From contig JBGTCV010000089.1 in NCBI GenBank assembly GCA_041748655.1, positions 43,366 through 107,365 of the forward strand: a DNA stretch of 64,000 nucleotides, in the 5' to 3' direction. This stretch comes from Leptofilum sp041748655. Its GTDB lineage: Bacteria > Chloroflexota > Anaerolineae > Promineifilales > Promineifilaceae. The notes under the pieces were generated by a model that had not been told where the DNA came from, did no database searches, and saw nothing but the letters and a program-made list of their open reading frames with translations. This document shows positions 16,261 through 26,054 of the stretch, piece by piece (the first letter of the stretch is position 1; every line of letters starts with the position of its first letter). A program made the translations under genes and the position numbers.

Positions 16261-17334
16261 TTAATTTCCACCGTTGTAAAACAGCTCCTGAATCAGCACC
16301 GCAGCTTTCTGGTTATCCAAAACCAGCACCGCCGCCCCGGCTTCCGTACGGAAGCTGGATACATAATCATAGTCCAACACATCGTTACGAATATTTTCTG
16401 AATCAACACTGTTGGCGGCTGTGGCCAGACGAATCATCTGCTCCAGGCTAAGATCGGTGCGGACGCCATTTTCCACCTGCCGGTACAGGTTGCCAGCCTG
16501 GGCAATCATACCGGTAAAGCCAAGCGCGGTCACTTTTTGCCTTACGGCCAGTAAAAGCTGCTGCTGGCGGGCAGCCCGGCCAAAATCGCTATCCTGATGG
16601 CGGGTGCGGGCATATTTTAGCGCCGTTTCCCCATCAAAATGTTGCAAACCGGCCGGAATAAAGAGGGGATCAAAGCCATAATTCATGTCAGGGTAGGTTG
16701 GATCATTAATAGCCACCGGCACAAACACATCGATGCCGCCCAATGCATCGACCCCTTTGGTAACAGCACTAAAATCAACCAGAATGTAATGATTGACGGG
16801 TACACCAAGATTGTATTCAACCGTTTGCATGGCCAGCGCCGCGCCGCCCGCCGGATTGTTTCCCGTCGATCCATAAACAAAGGCGGTGTTAATACGGTCC
16901 CGCCCTCGTCCGGGAATGAGGACATACAAATCACGCGGAATAGACAAGATCGAAACGGATTCGGTTACGGGATCGAGTGAAATCAGCATCATGGTATCGG
17001 TGCGAGAGATGAACGCTTCGCCGGGGCGGCGGTCGATGCCCATGAGCAGGATGTTAACCCGTTCGCTGCCCCCCCACGGTTCGCTGGTAGGAATGAGGGT
17101 GGGGGTTGGCTGGCCTGGCGGCAGGGTGGGTACGTCGGATGGGCCAGTCTGCTCCAGCGACAAATCGACCCCGGCAATAGCGGCAACGGATTGCTCCAGC
17201 GGGTTCAGTGGTCGGTTCCACATGACCTGAAAGGTGAAGTAGGCAAAAATAACGACCGCAATGCCAGAAAAGACGAAGGCTATGGAAAGCAAATAGGTCA
17301 GCCAATTAGGTAAAATAGGTTGTGAGGTTCGCAA
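16261..17334 (-). CDS. LytR-CpsA-Psr (LCP) family cell-envelope protein
   Basis: A 357-residue protein with one N-terminal membrane segment (about 11-33), a Pro-rich spacer and an LCP domain (about 90-270): VNILLMGIDRRPGE, SRTDTMMLISLDP, the SIPRDLYVLIPG motif with conserved Arg/Asp, RINTAFVYGS and KYARTRHQDSDFGRAARQQ. LCP enzymes transfer polyprenyl-phosphate-linked glycopolymers to the cell wall or related acceptors on the outer membrane face. The start is read as TTG with AGGAG six bases upstream; no ATG precedes the membrane segment. TATAAT lies upstream on the minus strand at 17390-17385. Confidence 0.88.
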   Translation of the reverse strand: MRTSQPILPNWLTYLLSIAFVFSGIAVVIFAYFTFQVMWNRPLNPLEQSVAAIAGVDLSLEQTGPSDVPTLPPGQPTPTLIPTSEPWGGSERVNILLMGIDRRPGEAFISRTDTMMLISLDPVTESVSILSIPRDLYVLIPGRGRDRINTAFVYGSTGNNPAGGAALAMQTVEYNLGVPVNHYILVDFSAVTKGVDALGGIDVFVPVAINDPTYPDMNYGFDPLFIPAGLQHFDGETALKYARTRHQDSDFGRAARQQQLLLAVRQKVTALGFTGMIAQAGNLYRQVENGVRTDLSLEQMIRLATAANSVDSENIRNDVLDYDYVSSFRTEAGAAVLVLDNQKAAVLIQELFYNGGN

Positions 17335-17499
17335 TACAAACTCCTAAAGATAGCATAGCCAATAAATTATTTTAAACAGGCTGCATTATACACGGAAACG
17401 GCCGTCTCGCAGGGCAAAAAAGTGGTGATTTCCCTACGTTTACCCTCATTTTATCTGGCTGAAAGATGTTAACAAAATAGAAAATGTAGTTAAAAAACG

Positions 17500-17527
17500 T
17501 TGACTTACGGCCGTTTTACGATAGATT
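17500..17527 (+). promoter_or_regulatory. moaA promoter with the ACGGCCGT word in its spacer
   Basis: TTGACT (17500-17505), a 16-base spacer and TAGATT (17522-17527). The spacer contains ACGGCCGTTTT. The moaA start lies 37 bases downstream. Confidence 0.5.
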
Positions 17528-17563
17528 TGCCTTATACCTGATTTCAAGGACTGTGAGAAACTT

Positions 17564-18589
17564 ATGAATCCACTAACCCCCAAAATTGTAGATAAATTCG
17601 GCCGTGCCATCCGGGATTTGCGCATTTCTGTCATTGATAAATGTAACTTCCGCTGCCCCTACTGCATGCCCGCCGAAATTTTCGGCGCAGATTACAACTT
17701 CCTCACCAACGACCAGCTGCTGAGCGATGATGAAATTGTGCGGTTGGCGGGGCTGTTTGCCCAACTGGGCGTCACCAAGTTTCGCCTGACGGGGGGCGAG
17801 CCCCTGATTCGGCCCAACCTGCCCGCGCTCATCGCCCGGCTGGCCCAGATTCCTGGCATCGAAGATTTGGCGCTGACGACCAACGGCTACTACCTCGCCA
17901 AACAGGCCGTGGCGCTGAAGGAAGCGGGCCTGCACCGGCTGACGATTAGTTTGGACTCGCTGGACAATGAGGTGTTTCAGGTGTTAAACGGCCGTCGCTC
18001 CACCGTAGACCACGTTTTAAATGGCCTGGCCGCCGCCGAAGCTGCCGGCTTCAAAAAGATAAAAATTAACTGCGTCGTCAAAAAAGGGGTCAATGACCAT
18101 ACCCTGGTCGATTTAGCCCGGCACTTCAAAGGCAGTGGCCACATCCTGCGCTACATCGAGTACATGGACGTGGGCAATCTGAACGGCTGGAAGCTGGATG
18201 ATGTGGTGACAGCCGAGGAAATTCTGGCCAAAATCGATGCCGCAATGCCCCTCCAGCCTGTGGCCCCGAACTACCAGGGAGAAGTGGCCAACCGCTACCG
18301 TTACCTGGACGGTGAAGGCGAAATTGGCGTTATCGCCTCGGTAACAAAGCCGTTCTGCGGAGACTGCACCCGCGCCCGCCTTTCCAGCGCCGGAGAGTAT
18401 TACACCTGCCTCTTTGCCCACAACGGCACCGATTTACGCGCCCCGCTGCGCGAAGGTGCCAGCGATAACGAGATGCTCCAGCGCATCGGCGGCGTTTGGG
18501 AACGCCGCACCGACCGCTACTCTGAGCTGCGCACCTCCTTCACCCGCCTCCCCGCCAAAGGCGCGGAGATGTACCGGTTGGGTGGGTAA
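17564..18589 (+). CDS. moaA: GTP 3',8-cyclase MoaA (molybdenum cofactor biosynthesis)
   Basis: A 341-residue radical SAM enzyme. The N-terminal cluster motif is Cys27-x3-Cys31-x2-Cys34 (DKCNFRCPYCMP), followed by the GGEP-type SAM motif (LTGGEPLIRP). The second [4Fe-4S] site is in FCGDCTRARLSSAGEYYTCLF, and the protein ends in the catalytic GG dipeptide (MYRLGG). It converts GTP to the 3',8-cyclised intermediate in the first step of molybdopterin synthesis. A sulfite-oxidase-like molybdoenzyme is encoded at 43828-44481; no other moa gene is in the window. AAGGA lies upstream of the ATG. Confidence 0.93.
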   Translation: MNPLTPKIVDKFGRAIRDLRISVIDKCNFRCPYCMPAEIFGADYNFLTNDQLLSDDEIVRLAGLFAQLGVTKFRLTGGEPLIRPNLPALIARLAQIPGIEDLALTTNGYYLAKQAVALKEAGLHRLTISLDSLDNEVFQVLNGRRSTVDHVLNGLAAAEAAGFKKIKINCVVKKGVNDHTLVDLARHFKGSGHILRYIEYMDVGNLNGWKLDDVVTAEEILAKIDAAMPLQPVAPNYQGEVANRYRYLDGEGEIGVIASVTKPFCGDCTRARLSSAGEYYTCLFAHNGTDLRAPLREGASDNEMLQRIGGVWERRTDRYSELRTSFTRLPAKGAEMYRLGG

Positions 18590-18670
18590 CTAAAAACGAC
18601 TTGTAGGCCAATCTGACCCTCCCTCGCCCTGGGTGGCCTCATTGTTCAGGATGTGTAAAATTAAGCTGTC

Positions 18671-21600
18671 ATGTTGCTTGTTTTTCGTCTCCTGACCCAA
18701 TTTTGGCAGCGGCACAAACGGCATTTTCTTCTTTGGACGGGGCTCGTGCTGCTCACCTTTAGCACCATTTTGCTAGGGATCGATCGTTTGCCTGGCGGCG
18801 ATTTCTCCGGCCAATTCCACGCCTTCGCTCTGTTTCAGGCGCGTGAAATAGCAGCGGGACGGTTACCCCTTTGGTCCCCCGGCAGCTACGGCGGCTTTCC
18901 CTTTGTGGCCGATCCGCAAGCGGCCGTTTTTTATCCTCTGCGCTGGCTGACCATTCTTGTCTCTCTGCCCTGGGGATACTCCTACTATTTGCTCGAGTTA
19001 GAAGCCATCCTTCATATCTGGCTGGCCGGGTTGTTTACCTATCTGCTGGCCTATGACCTCCTGCGGAGACGAGATGCAGCGCTTGTCAGCGGCATCATTT
19101 TTGGGCTGGGTGGCTACCTTACTTCTTACCCACTCCTCCAATTGGCCATTTTAGAAACGATCACCTGGCTGCCGTTGGTTTTGCTGTTGGTGCGCCGGGC
19201 GTTGGCTGAAGAGACGGCTGTTCAGTTACGGCCGTTACTCATCGCCGCTCTCGTTTTGGGAATCGCCTTCACAGCGGGTCATCCGCAAACATTTTTGCAA
19301 ATAAGCTACCTTACGTTGGTCTATGCTCTCTACCTGACCTGGCAGCGAGGTTGGTCAGCCGGAACGATCCTAAAAGCAGGCGTTATCACCGGAGCCGTGA
19401 CGCTGGGCACAGCAGTCACCTGGCTGCCGATAGCGGCCTACACCCAGGCCAGTTCCCGCGCCGCCGTCGATTACAGTTTTGTGGCCGGGGGACTGCCTTT
19501 GGAAGATTTTCTCCAACTGTTTCTCCCGGGGACAATCTCCTTCTGGACCCCTGTAACCATAGGGACGGGCTCGCTGCTGCTGGTGCTTTTGGCCTGGCAT
19601 GGCCGGGCCAGCTGGCGCGGTACAGAGGCTGGATTTTGGGCAGGAACGGCCGTTGTCGCCGCTATCCTGTCATTGGGAGACAAAGGCTTTCTTTTTGCCA
19701 TCCTTTACAAGCTGCTACCTGGCATGACTTTGTTCCGCTCTCAAGAGCGCTGGCTGGTATTCTTTAGCTTTAGCCTGGCGCTGCTGGCTGGATTTGGCCT
19801 GGTGATATGGCAAAACTGGACGGCAGCCCGGCTAAAAACGGCCGTACGGCACTGGGCTATGGTGCTGCTGCTGCTGTTGTTGGGAACGGCCGTTAGCTTC
19901 CTGCTGGCTCCCTCCCTCACCTCACGCGACTGGCAACCCATCCTGCTGCAACGATTGTCCCTGCTGCTGGCTTTTGCTCTGCTCTTGTTTAAGCTGCGTT
20001 GGCCCAGGCTGCAATTCTGGCTGATTGCCCTACTGCTGGCTAGTGATTTGTATCTGACTACCCACGCCAGCCTGAACCGGGTGCGGCAGTCGCCCCAGGT
20101 ATTTTGGCCGCAACCGGCCTGGCTCGATGTTTTGCAAAACGAAACGGCCGTTGGTCGGATCGATTCCCGCCTTATTTTTTGGAGCAATGTTGGCGAAATA
20201 TACAATCTGGCCGATATTCGCGGTATCAGCCCATTGAAATATAAAAAGCTGGCCCAGCTGGAAAACCTGCCCCTGCCCCAGCGTTGGGCCTTGCTCAACG
20301 TTACCCATACTTTGCAGAAACATCCAGAACCGGACGTAGCGCTGACCCCTTTGGGTACGATCACCGAATCTATTGTGCCAGATGAACCGCTGCAAGCAAC
20401 GCTGTACCGCCTGGATGCACCCCAGCCGTACGCCTGGATGATCTATGAGCTGTTGACCGCGCCGGATGATTCAACCGCCTTCGACCTTATCGCCGCGCCA
20501 GAATTTGATCTCAACCAACGAGTGGTTATCATCAACGCAAATGTTGCGGGGGTACAGCTACCTACCGAACCGCCTACGGTGGTCATACGGGAACGTCGCG
20601 CCGGATTTACCCAGCTGGAAGTCACAACCCAAACGGCTGGCATTTTGGTGCTGAGCGAATGGGATATGCCGGGCTGGCAGGTGCGGGTGAACGGCACAAC
20701 CAGCGAAAGATTGACCGTCAACTACGCTTTTCAGGGCGTGTGGCTGCCGCCGGGTACGCACACCGTTGTTTGGCGCTATCAGCCGTGGCAGGTAACGGCG
20801 GGCATTGTTGTTTCACTGCTCATGGTGGGGGGAACGGCCGTCTTCCTCCAGCAACCCCGCACGTTTTCAGCTACCCCTCGGCGAGCTATACGGCTGCCCC
20901 AGCCCGTTTTCCTACGATTTAATCTGCACCAAACCGACTCAAATCGATCCTGGCGCTGGTTTTTGCTGCTGCTAACTCTAGCCAGTTGGGCTGTTCGCCT
21001 CTTCAGCACTGCCAGCCAGGAGCTGCGCGGTGATGAAGGCTTCAGCTTTATGTTCGCCAGCTTACCCTTCAACCAGATTATTCCTCAGCTGCTTCCCGTA
21101 GGTGAACCACATTCGCCGCTGCATTACTTGCTGCTACATGGATTAATGGCCATCGCCGGGCAAAGCGAGTTTGTTATGCGGCTGCCCGCTCTTATTCCCG
21201 GCGTGCTGCTCATTCCCCTGATGGCAGAATGGGGGCGGCTGGTGGCTGGACGGCGGGTTGGGGGAGTGGCGGCTTTGTTAACGGCCGTTTCTCAATCCCT
21301 CATTTGGCTCTCCCAAGACGTGCGCAACCAATACGCTGTCGCCATCTGCTTCACCGTGCTGGCCAGCATTTTATTAATCCGCGCCTGCCAACAACCACAA
21401 CCATTTTGGCTGTGGCTAGGTTACGCGCTGGCGGCAGCCGCAGCGGCACATGGCCATTATTACGCCATCTTCGCTCTGGTTGCGCACGGGGCTTACATCT
21501 GGTTTCAACCCAAACGCTGGCAGCATTTACTTGCCTGGATGGCAGCAGGTGCGGTAGCAGCGTTACTGTTTTTGCCCTGGCCAATCATTACCTGGTCACA

Positions 21601-22819
21601 GTTAAGCGCCAAACATCTTTCCGAAACGCTCCACATCGCTTTACTCAACCATTTGCTAAGCATTGGGGAAATGTTGACTGTAGGCCCCGCTTTTGATCTG
21701 CCTCTGGCCCGGTGGGTGGTGTTGGCAGCCATTGGGCCACTGCTGGTAGGGTGGCTGTGGTGCTACCGCCGACAGCCGGCCTGGGCCTGGACCACGGCCG
21801 TCTGGTTGAGCAGCGCGACCTGGATAATCTATCTTCTGCGCTTCCGCCGCTCTATCTTCAATGATTATTACCTGTCGGTCATTGCCCCCGGCTGGTGGCT
21901 GCTAATTGCCATTGGTCTGGTCTCCCTGTGGCAGCAGCGGCGAATCTTGCTGGCTGCTGGTGGCTTGACCATTTTATTAGCCGCTAATTTGTTGAGCCTG
22001 GTTCATTATTACGCCCAACCAGAGGAATACCAGCGGTTTTTGGGGTATCGGGAGGTAGCAGACGTGTTGTCGGCAACAGAACAACCGGAAGATCTACTGC
22101 TGCTGCATTCACCGGACCCTGCTTTTGATTATTACTTGCGCAGCCTGAATCTGCCCCAAACACGCCAGCCAGAAACGTTTGGGATGTCTACGGCCGTTCT
22201 TGAAGCTAAAATCGCCGATCTGGCAGCAAGCTATGACCGCATCTGGTTTGTGCCAGTAGACGATAATATTGTGGACCCAACGGCCATTATCCCACGCTGG
22301 CTGGATTATCATCTACTGCATGAGCTGGATCTGACTTTGCATAAACTACATTTACAGGCGTTCCGCCCCATCAGCAGCGTGGATACGGTTCTGCTGCCGC
22401 TCGACAAAAATCTGCACGATTGGCTGACATTGGTGGGATTTTACCTGACGGTAAACGGCCGTCCTATCGAGGTAGAATCATTTATCACTGCGCCTGGCGA
22501 CACCATAACCCTCACGCTCGTCTGGCAAACACAGCAGAGCGTTCCGGCCGATTTCACCATCTTCGTCCACTTAATGGGCGAAGATGGCCAGCTCGTAACA
22601 CAACAAGACAATATGCCTTTATTCAACACACGCCCGACAACAGGTTGGCAGCCTGGGGAACGGTTCATCGACCGGTATGAATTGGTAATCCCAGAAAATG
22701 CACCGGGGCAGTCTGCGATGCTGCTGGTGGGGATGTATGATGCTGCAACGGGGGAGCGGCAATCGTTTGGCCAGGGAGAAACGGCCGTACCGCTGGGGAT
22801 GGTGATGATACGGCCGTAA
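18671..22819 (+). CDS. Giant membrane protein: YfhO-like half fused to GT39-like half
   Basis: A 1382-residue protein, probably envelope glycosylation machinery. The N-terminal half (about 1-730) has many membrane helices and YfhO-type features (GGDFSGQFHAF, GRLPLWSPGSYGGFPFVADPQAAVFYP), then a soluble stretch with a C-terminal beta domain. The C-terminal half (about 750-1260) restarts as a GT39/PMT-like glycosyltransferase with a first-loop acidic motif (RGDEGFSFMF) and HSPLHYLLLHGL, followed by a beta domain (about 1280-1382). Each half resembles a complete polyprenyl-phosphate-sugar-dependent transferase, so this looks like a fusion of two enzymes. It precedes a convergent GT2 gene that could supply the lipid-linked sugar. 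Twelve exact ACGGCCGT octamers lie in this gene. Confidence 0.75.
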   Translation: MLLVFRLLTQFWQRHKRHFLLWTGLVLLTFSTILLGIDRLPGGDFSGQFHAFALFQAREIAAGRLPLWSPGSYGGFPFVADPQAAVFYPLRWLTILVSLPWGYSYYLLELEAILHIWLAGLFTYLLAYDLLRRRDAALVSGIIFGLGGYLTSYPLLQLAILETITWLPLVLLLVRRALAEETAVQLRPLLIAALVLGIAFTAGHPQTFLQISYLTLVYALYLTWQRGWSAGTILKAGVITGAVTLGTAVTWLPIAAYTQASSRAAVDYSFVAGGLPLEDFLQLFLPGTISFWTPVTIGTGSLLLVLLAWHGRASWRGTEAGFWAGTAVVAAILSLGDKGFLFAILYKLLPGMTLFRSQERWLVFFSFSLALLAGFGLVIWQNWTAARLKTAVRHWAMVLLLLLLGTAVSFLLAPSLTSRDWQPILLQRLSLLLAFALLLFKLRWPRLQFWLIALLLASDLYLTTHASLNRVRQSPQVFWPQPAWLDVLQNETAVGRIDSRLIFWSNVGEIYNLADIRGISPLKYKKLAQLENLPLPQRWALLNVTHTLQKHPEPDVALTPLGTITESIVPDEPLQATLYRLDAPQPYAWMIYELLTAPDDSTAFDLIAAPEFDLNQRVVIINANVAGVQLPTEPPTVVIRERRAGFTQLEVTTQTAGILVLSEWDMPGWQVRVNGTTSERLTVNYAFQGVWLPPGTHTVVWRYQPWQVTAGIVVSLLMVGGTAVFLQQPRTFSATPRRAIRLPQPVFLRFNLHQTDSNRSWRWFLLLLTLASWAVRLFSTASQELRGDEGFSFMFASLPFNQIIPQLLPVGEPHSPLHYLLLHGLMAIAGQSEFVMRLPALIPGVLLIPLMAEWGRLVAGRRVGGVAALLTAVSQSLIWLSQDVRNQYAVAICFTVLASILLIRACQQPQPFWLWLGYALAAAAAAHGHYYAIFALVAHGAYIWFQPKRWQHLLAWMAAGAVAALLFLPWPIITWSQLSAKHLSETLHIALLNHLLSIGEMLTVGPAFDLPLARWVVLAAIGPLLVGWLWCYRRQPAWAWTTAVWLSSATWIIYLLRFRRSIFNDYYLSVIAPGWWLLIAIGLVSLWQQRRILLAAGGLTILLAANLLSLVHYYAQPEEYQRFLGYREVADVLSATEQPEDLLLLHSPDPAFDYYLRSLNLPQTRQPETFGMSTAVLEAKIADLAASYDRIWFVPVDDNIVDPTAIIPRWLDYHLLHELDLTLHKLHLQAFRPISSVDTVLLPLDKNLHDWLTLVGFYLTVNGRPIEVESFITAPGDTITLTLVWQTQQSVPADFTIFVHLMGEDGQLVTQQDNMPLFNTRPTTGWQPGERFIDRYELVIPENAPGQSAMLLVGMYDAATGERQSFGQGETAVPLGMVMIRP

Positions 22820-22855
22820 CGCATTAGAAAAGTTCCACAGGAAATCTTACATGCC

Positions 22856-23812
22856 TCATTTTTCGTCGGGGAAGCCCCACTTTTTGTCTACCAGGTACAA
22901 CGGCCGTCCCTTCACCTCGTCATAAATTCGGCCCAAATATTCACCGATGATCCCCAGGCTAATCAGCTGTACGCCGCCCAAAAAGAGCACCGACACCAGC
23001 GTGGTGGCCTGGCCAAGCAGCGGATTTTCCGGGCCAAAAAGCCGAATCAAGATCACTGCCAAAATCGACAATCCGCTGATAATGGCAATGATGAAACCGA
23101 GGTAAGTAGCCAATTGCAGCGGTAAATAGGAGAAGCTGGTAATGGCATCCAGCGCAAAGGGCAGCATCTGGCGCACGCTGCCAAATTTGGACTCCCCGGC
23201 AAAGCGGCTGGCCCGCTCATACTCCACGCCGGTTTGTTTGAAGCCCACCCAGGGAATCATGCCGCGCAAAAAGCGGTTGCGCTCTGGCATGTTGTTGATG
23301 GCATTCACCACCCGCCGGTCCATCAGGCGAAAATCCCCTGTGTCCAGCGGAATGTCAATATTGGTGATGCGCCGAATCAGCCGGTAGAAAACTTTGGCGG
23401 TAAACTGCTTGAACCAGGTTTCCCCCACCCGGCTGGCACGCACCCCGTACACCACTTCGTACCCCTCACGCCATTTGGCGATCATCTTCGGGTACAGTTC
23501 GGGTGGGTCCTGCAAATCAGCGTCGGTGAGAATGACGGCATCCCCCTGAGCGTGGTTCAGCCCGGCGGTGACGGCCACCTGGAAGCCAAAATTGCGCGAG
23601 AAGCTGATCCCTTTGACACGCGAATCCTTCTGGTGCAGTTCGGCAATCACCTCGGCCGAGCGGTCCCGGCTGCCGTCGTTGACCAGCACCAGTTCCCACG
23701 GCTCGCCAAAGGCGTCCAGCACCTGACTCACGCGGCGATACAGCTCGTTCAGCACCGCTTCTTCATTGTAAACAGGTGAAACGATGGAGATAGTTGGTTT
23801 TGTTTGATCCAT
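22856..23812 (-). CDS. Glycosyltransferase family 2, polyprenyl-phosphate hexose synthase-like
   Basis: A 318-residue GT2 enzyme: ISIVSPVYNEEAVL start, LVNDGSRDRSAEV, the DADLQDPPELYPKM metal-binding motif, FSRNFGFQVAVTAG, and two C-terminal membrane helices (about 230-255 and 265-295). This is the GtrB/DPM1 layout: a cytoplasmic GT-A domain that puts a sugar onto a lipid phosphate for use by GT39/YfhO-type transferases such as the neighbouring convergent gene. The Shine-Dalgarno is weak. Confidence 0.9.
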   Translation of the reverse strand: MDQTKPTISIVSPVYNEEAVLNELYRRVSQVLDAFGEPWELVLVNDGSRDRSAEVIAELHQKDSRVKGISFSRNFGFQVAVTAGLNHAQGDAVILTDADLQDPPELYPKMIAKWREGYEVVYGVRASRVGETWFKQFTAKVFYRLIRRITNIDIPLDTGDFRLMDRRVVNAINNMPERNRFLRGMIPWVGFKQTGVEYERASRFAGESKFGSVRQMLPFALDAITSFSYLPLQLATYLGFIIAIISGLSILAVILIRLFGPENPLLGQATTLVSVLFLGGVQLISLGIIGEYLGRIYDEVKGRPLYLVDKKWGFPDEK

Positions 23813-23837
23813 TTTTCTACTTGAAAGATTGGGGAGA

Positions 23838-23892
23838 GAGAAGTGATAAGTGATAAGCCCACTTTTTACTTTTCACTTTTCACTTTTTACTC
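23838..23892. repeat. Word repeat GTGATAAGTGATAAG ... CTTTTCACTTTTCAC
   Basis: Tandem GTGATAA words are followed by tandem ACTTTTC words ending at the thrC stop. Related words occur at 28484-28514 and 49066-49096. It separates two minus-strand genes. Confidence 0.6.
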
Positions 23893-25164
23893 TTAATCCC
23901 CCTGTTTATTAAAAATACGCTCTACGGCCGTAATCTCCGGCGCAATTGTCACGGCCTGGCCCACTGATTTCATGGCTGAATTTACATCTTTCAGCCCGCT
24001 GCCCGTCAGAATGAGCACCACGCGGGCGTCTGGGCCAATCAGGCCGGTTTGGGCCGCTTTCAGGAAGCCTGCGTAAGTAGCGGCCGAGGCGGGTTCGGCA
24101 AAAACACCGCTGCCCTGGGCCAGGGCGGGAATCGCCGCCAGGATTTGCGCATCCGTCACCGTGATGAATGCGCCGTTGGTCTGGCGAACGGCCGTAAACG
24201 CCTTAATCCTGTCGCGGGGCAGCCCGGCACTGATGCTGTCGGCCACCGTGTTGGCCACAATGGGCGGTTTGGTCAGCACATCCTCATTGTTGGCCCAGGC
24301 ATCGTGCAAATAGGCCGAGCCTTCTGCCTGCACGCCGATGATTTCGGGCAACGGCCGTTCGGCAGGCAAATAGCCCGCTGCCATCAAATCCCGGACCCCT
24401 TTATACACACCACTGATGATGCAACCATCACCCACGGAGACAAAGAGATGGGTGATGGGGGGCACATTGGCCGCTCGCTGCTGTTTAAGTTGCGCGTACA
24501 GCTCAAAACTGACGGTTTTCTTGCCTTCGGCCATGTACGGATTGTACCCCGTGTTGCGGCAGTACCAGCCAAACCGCTCCGTGGCTTGCAGGCAGAGGTC
24601 GAAGGCGTCGTCGTAGGTGCCTTCCACCAGCAGCACCGTTGCGCCATAAACGAGCAGCTGAGCAATTTTGGCAGCGGGGGCGGAAGCGGGTACAAAAATG
24701 ACCGTTTTTTGCCCCACGCTGGCGGCCAATCCGGCCAAAGCAGCAGCGGCGTTGCCCGTACTGGCGGTGGTCACAATCTCGGCCCCTAGCTCCTGGGCTT
24801 TCATGATGGCCACGGCGCTGGCCCTGTCTTTGAGAGAGGCGGTGGGATTACGGCCGTCATCCTTCAGCCACAATTCGGCCACGCCCGCCGCCTGGACCAG
24901 ACGTGGCGCTTCTTGCAGCGGCGTGCCGCCTACGATCAGCGGCGGGGCAGGCAGGTTTTCTGCGACAGGTAAAAACGGCCGATAGGCAAACATCCCCCCG
25001 CTGGCGGCGGGCAGATGATCCCCAATTTCGGCGCGTATGGCGTCGTAATCGTACTCCACGTCCAAAATACCCTCGTTGCCGTGGTCGGGGCAAACGTACA
25101 GCAGCTCATCGGGCTGGTAAACTTTGTGGCAAATGACGCAGCGCAAGCCAGTGACATTTTTCAT
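23893..25164 (-). CDS. thrC: Threonine synthase
   Basis: A 423-residue PLP enzyme that converts O-phosphohomoserine to threonine. It has an N-terminal zinc-ribbon-like segment (LRCVICHKVYQPDELLYVCPDHG), the PLP-lysine motif NPTASLKDRASA, ASTGNAAAALAG, and the C-terminal LTGSGLKD phosphate-binding loop. The layout matches the class with an N-terminal ribbon found in archaea and many bacteria. GGAAGGA precedes the ATG. A long inverted word repeat lies in front of it at 25190-25257. No other threonine gene is nearby. Confidence 0.93.
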   Translation of the reverse strand: MKNVTGLRCVICHKVYQPDELLYVCPDHGNEGILDVEYDYDAIRAEIGDHLPAASGGMFAYRPFLPVAENLPAPPLIVGGTPLQEAPRLVQAAGVAELWLKDDGRNPTASLKDRASAVAIMKAQELGAEIVTTASTGNAAAALAGLAASVGQKTVIFVPASAPAAKIAQLLVYGATVLLVEGTYDDAFDLCLQATERFGWYCRNTGYNPYMAEGKKTVSFELYAQLKQQRAANVPPITHLFVSVGDGCIISGVYKGVRDLMAAGYLPAERPLPEIIGVQAEGSAYLHDAWANNEDVLTKPPIVANTVADSISAGLPRDRIKAFTAVRQTNGAFITVTDAQILAAIPALAQGSGVFAEPASAATYAGFLKAAQTGLIGPDARVVLILTGSGLKDVNSAMKSVGQAVTIAPEITAVERIFNKQGD

Positions 25165-25189
25165 CGTGGGTCCTTCCTGATTGGTAAGT

Positions 25190-25257
25190 GGGTAATTAAG
25201 TAATTAGGTAATTGAGTAATTGGCTAAATTACCTAATTACCTAATTACTCAATTACT
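25190..25257. repeat. Long AT-rich inverted repeat of GTAATTAGGTAATTG words
   Basis: GGTAATTAAGTAATTAGGTAATTGAGTAATTG-type words on the left pair with CTAATTACCTAATTACTCAATTAC on the right. A second copy with GGGTAATTGAGCAATTGAG words is at 30565-30628. It lies between two minus-strand genes. Confidence 0.75.
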
Positions 25258-25261
25258 TCCT

Positions 25262-26023
25262 CTAAATTTCTAAAGTTGCCAACAGCCCCACATGGTCCGA
25301 CGGATAGAGCGTATCGTCGTCCGGGGCGGGCAGATCGCAAAAAATACGGGCTTCGGGCACGCGGCGAATGCCGGAGGAGACGAAGATGTAATCCAGGCAG
25401 CCAGACCAATCCCACGGTGGCAGCAGGGCGGTGGGGAAGGTGGCCAACGGCTCAAAGCCATGCCGCAGCTGGTAGGCAGAGCGAAAGCGCTGCTTCATGA
25501 TCTGGATGGCGGGACCATCAGGAACCTCGTTGAAATCTCCGGCGACCACCTGGGCAGGGATGGGGCGGCTGTCGGCCAGCCAGCCGGTAAGCATAAGCGC
25601 CTGCTCTTGCCGGGCCTGCTTGTCGGTGGCTGGATGGTGGAAATGGGTGGAGACAAAATCGAGCGGCTGGCGGTTGCTCAGCTCCACGTTGACCCGCAGG
25701 GCCACCCGGCCACCGTAGCCCAAATTGAGGCTGTCCGTGTACAAAATGGGCAGGTTGCTCAGCACGCCAATCCCTTCCAGGTAGCCATAAATGGGGTGCT
25801 GCTTGCGGATTTGGATGAGACGATACGGCCGTTTCCCTTCCGGCATCCGGGCATTGATCTGGTTGCGAATCCAGCGCCCCTGGGCAATGGGAAAGCTAAT
25901 CTCTTGCAGGCTGATCAGGTTGGGCAGCACGTCTAGCAGCTGGGCCACCAGCAAATGACGTCGTTCGCGCCAGCGGTCTGCCCGATTACGTAAATTAATA
26001 GTCGCAGCTGTTATCTGTGGCAT
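25262..26023 (-). CDS. Endonuclease/exonuclease/phosphatase (EEP) family protein
   Basis: About 253 residues with EEP-family features: ATINLRNRADRW start, the metal-binding Glu in SLQEISF, STHFHHP with catalytic His, VAGDFNEVPDG (Asp/Asn pair) and the C-terminal YPSDHVGLLATL with the DH pair. Family members cleave DNA, RNA or phosphoester lipids; no signal peptide is seen and the substrate cannot be assigned. The ATG at 26023 is preferred to a TTG at 26032. It lies 31 bases downstream of the glycosidase gene on the same strand, so the two are likely cotranscribed. Confidence 0.8.
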   Translation of the reverse strand: MPQITAATINLRNRADRWRERRHLLVAQLLDVLPNLISLQEISFPIAQGRWIRNQINARMPEGKRPYRLIQIRKQHPIYGYLEGIGVLSNLPILYTDSLNLGYGGRVALRVNVELSNRQPLDFVSTHFHHPATDKQARQEQALMLTGWLADSRPIPAQVVAGDFNEVPDGPAIQIMKQRFRSAYQLRHGFEPLATFPTALLPPWDWSGCLDYIFVSSGIRRVPEARIFCDLPAPDDDTLYPSDHVGLLATLEI

Positions 26024-26054
26024 TGCATCCAAATATTGTTCTTCGTGTCACGCA

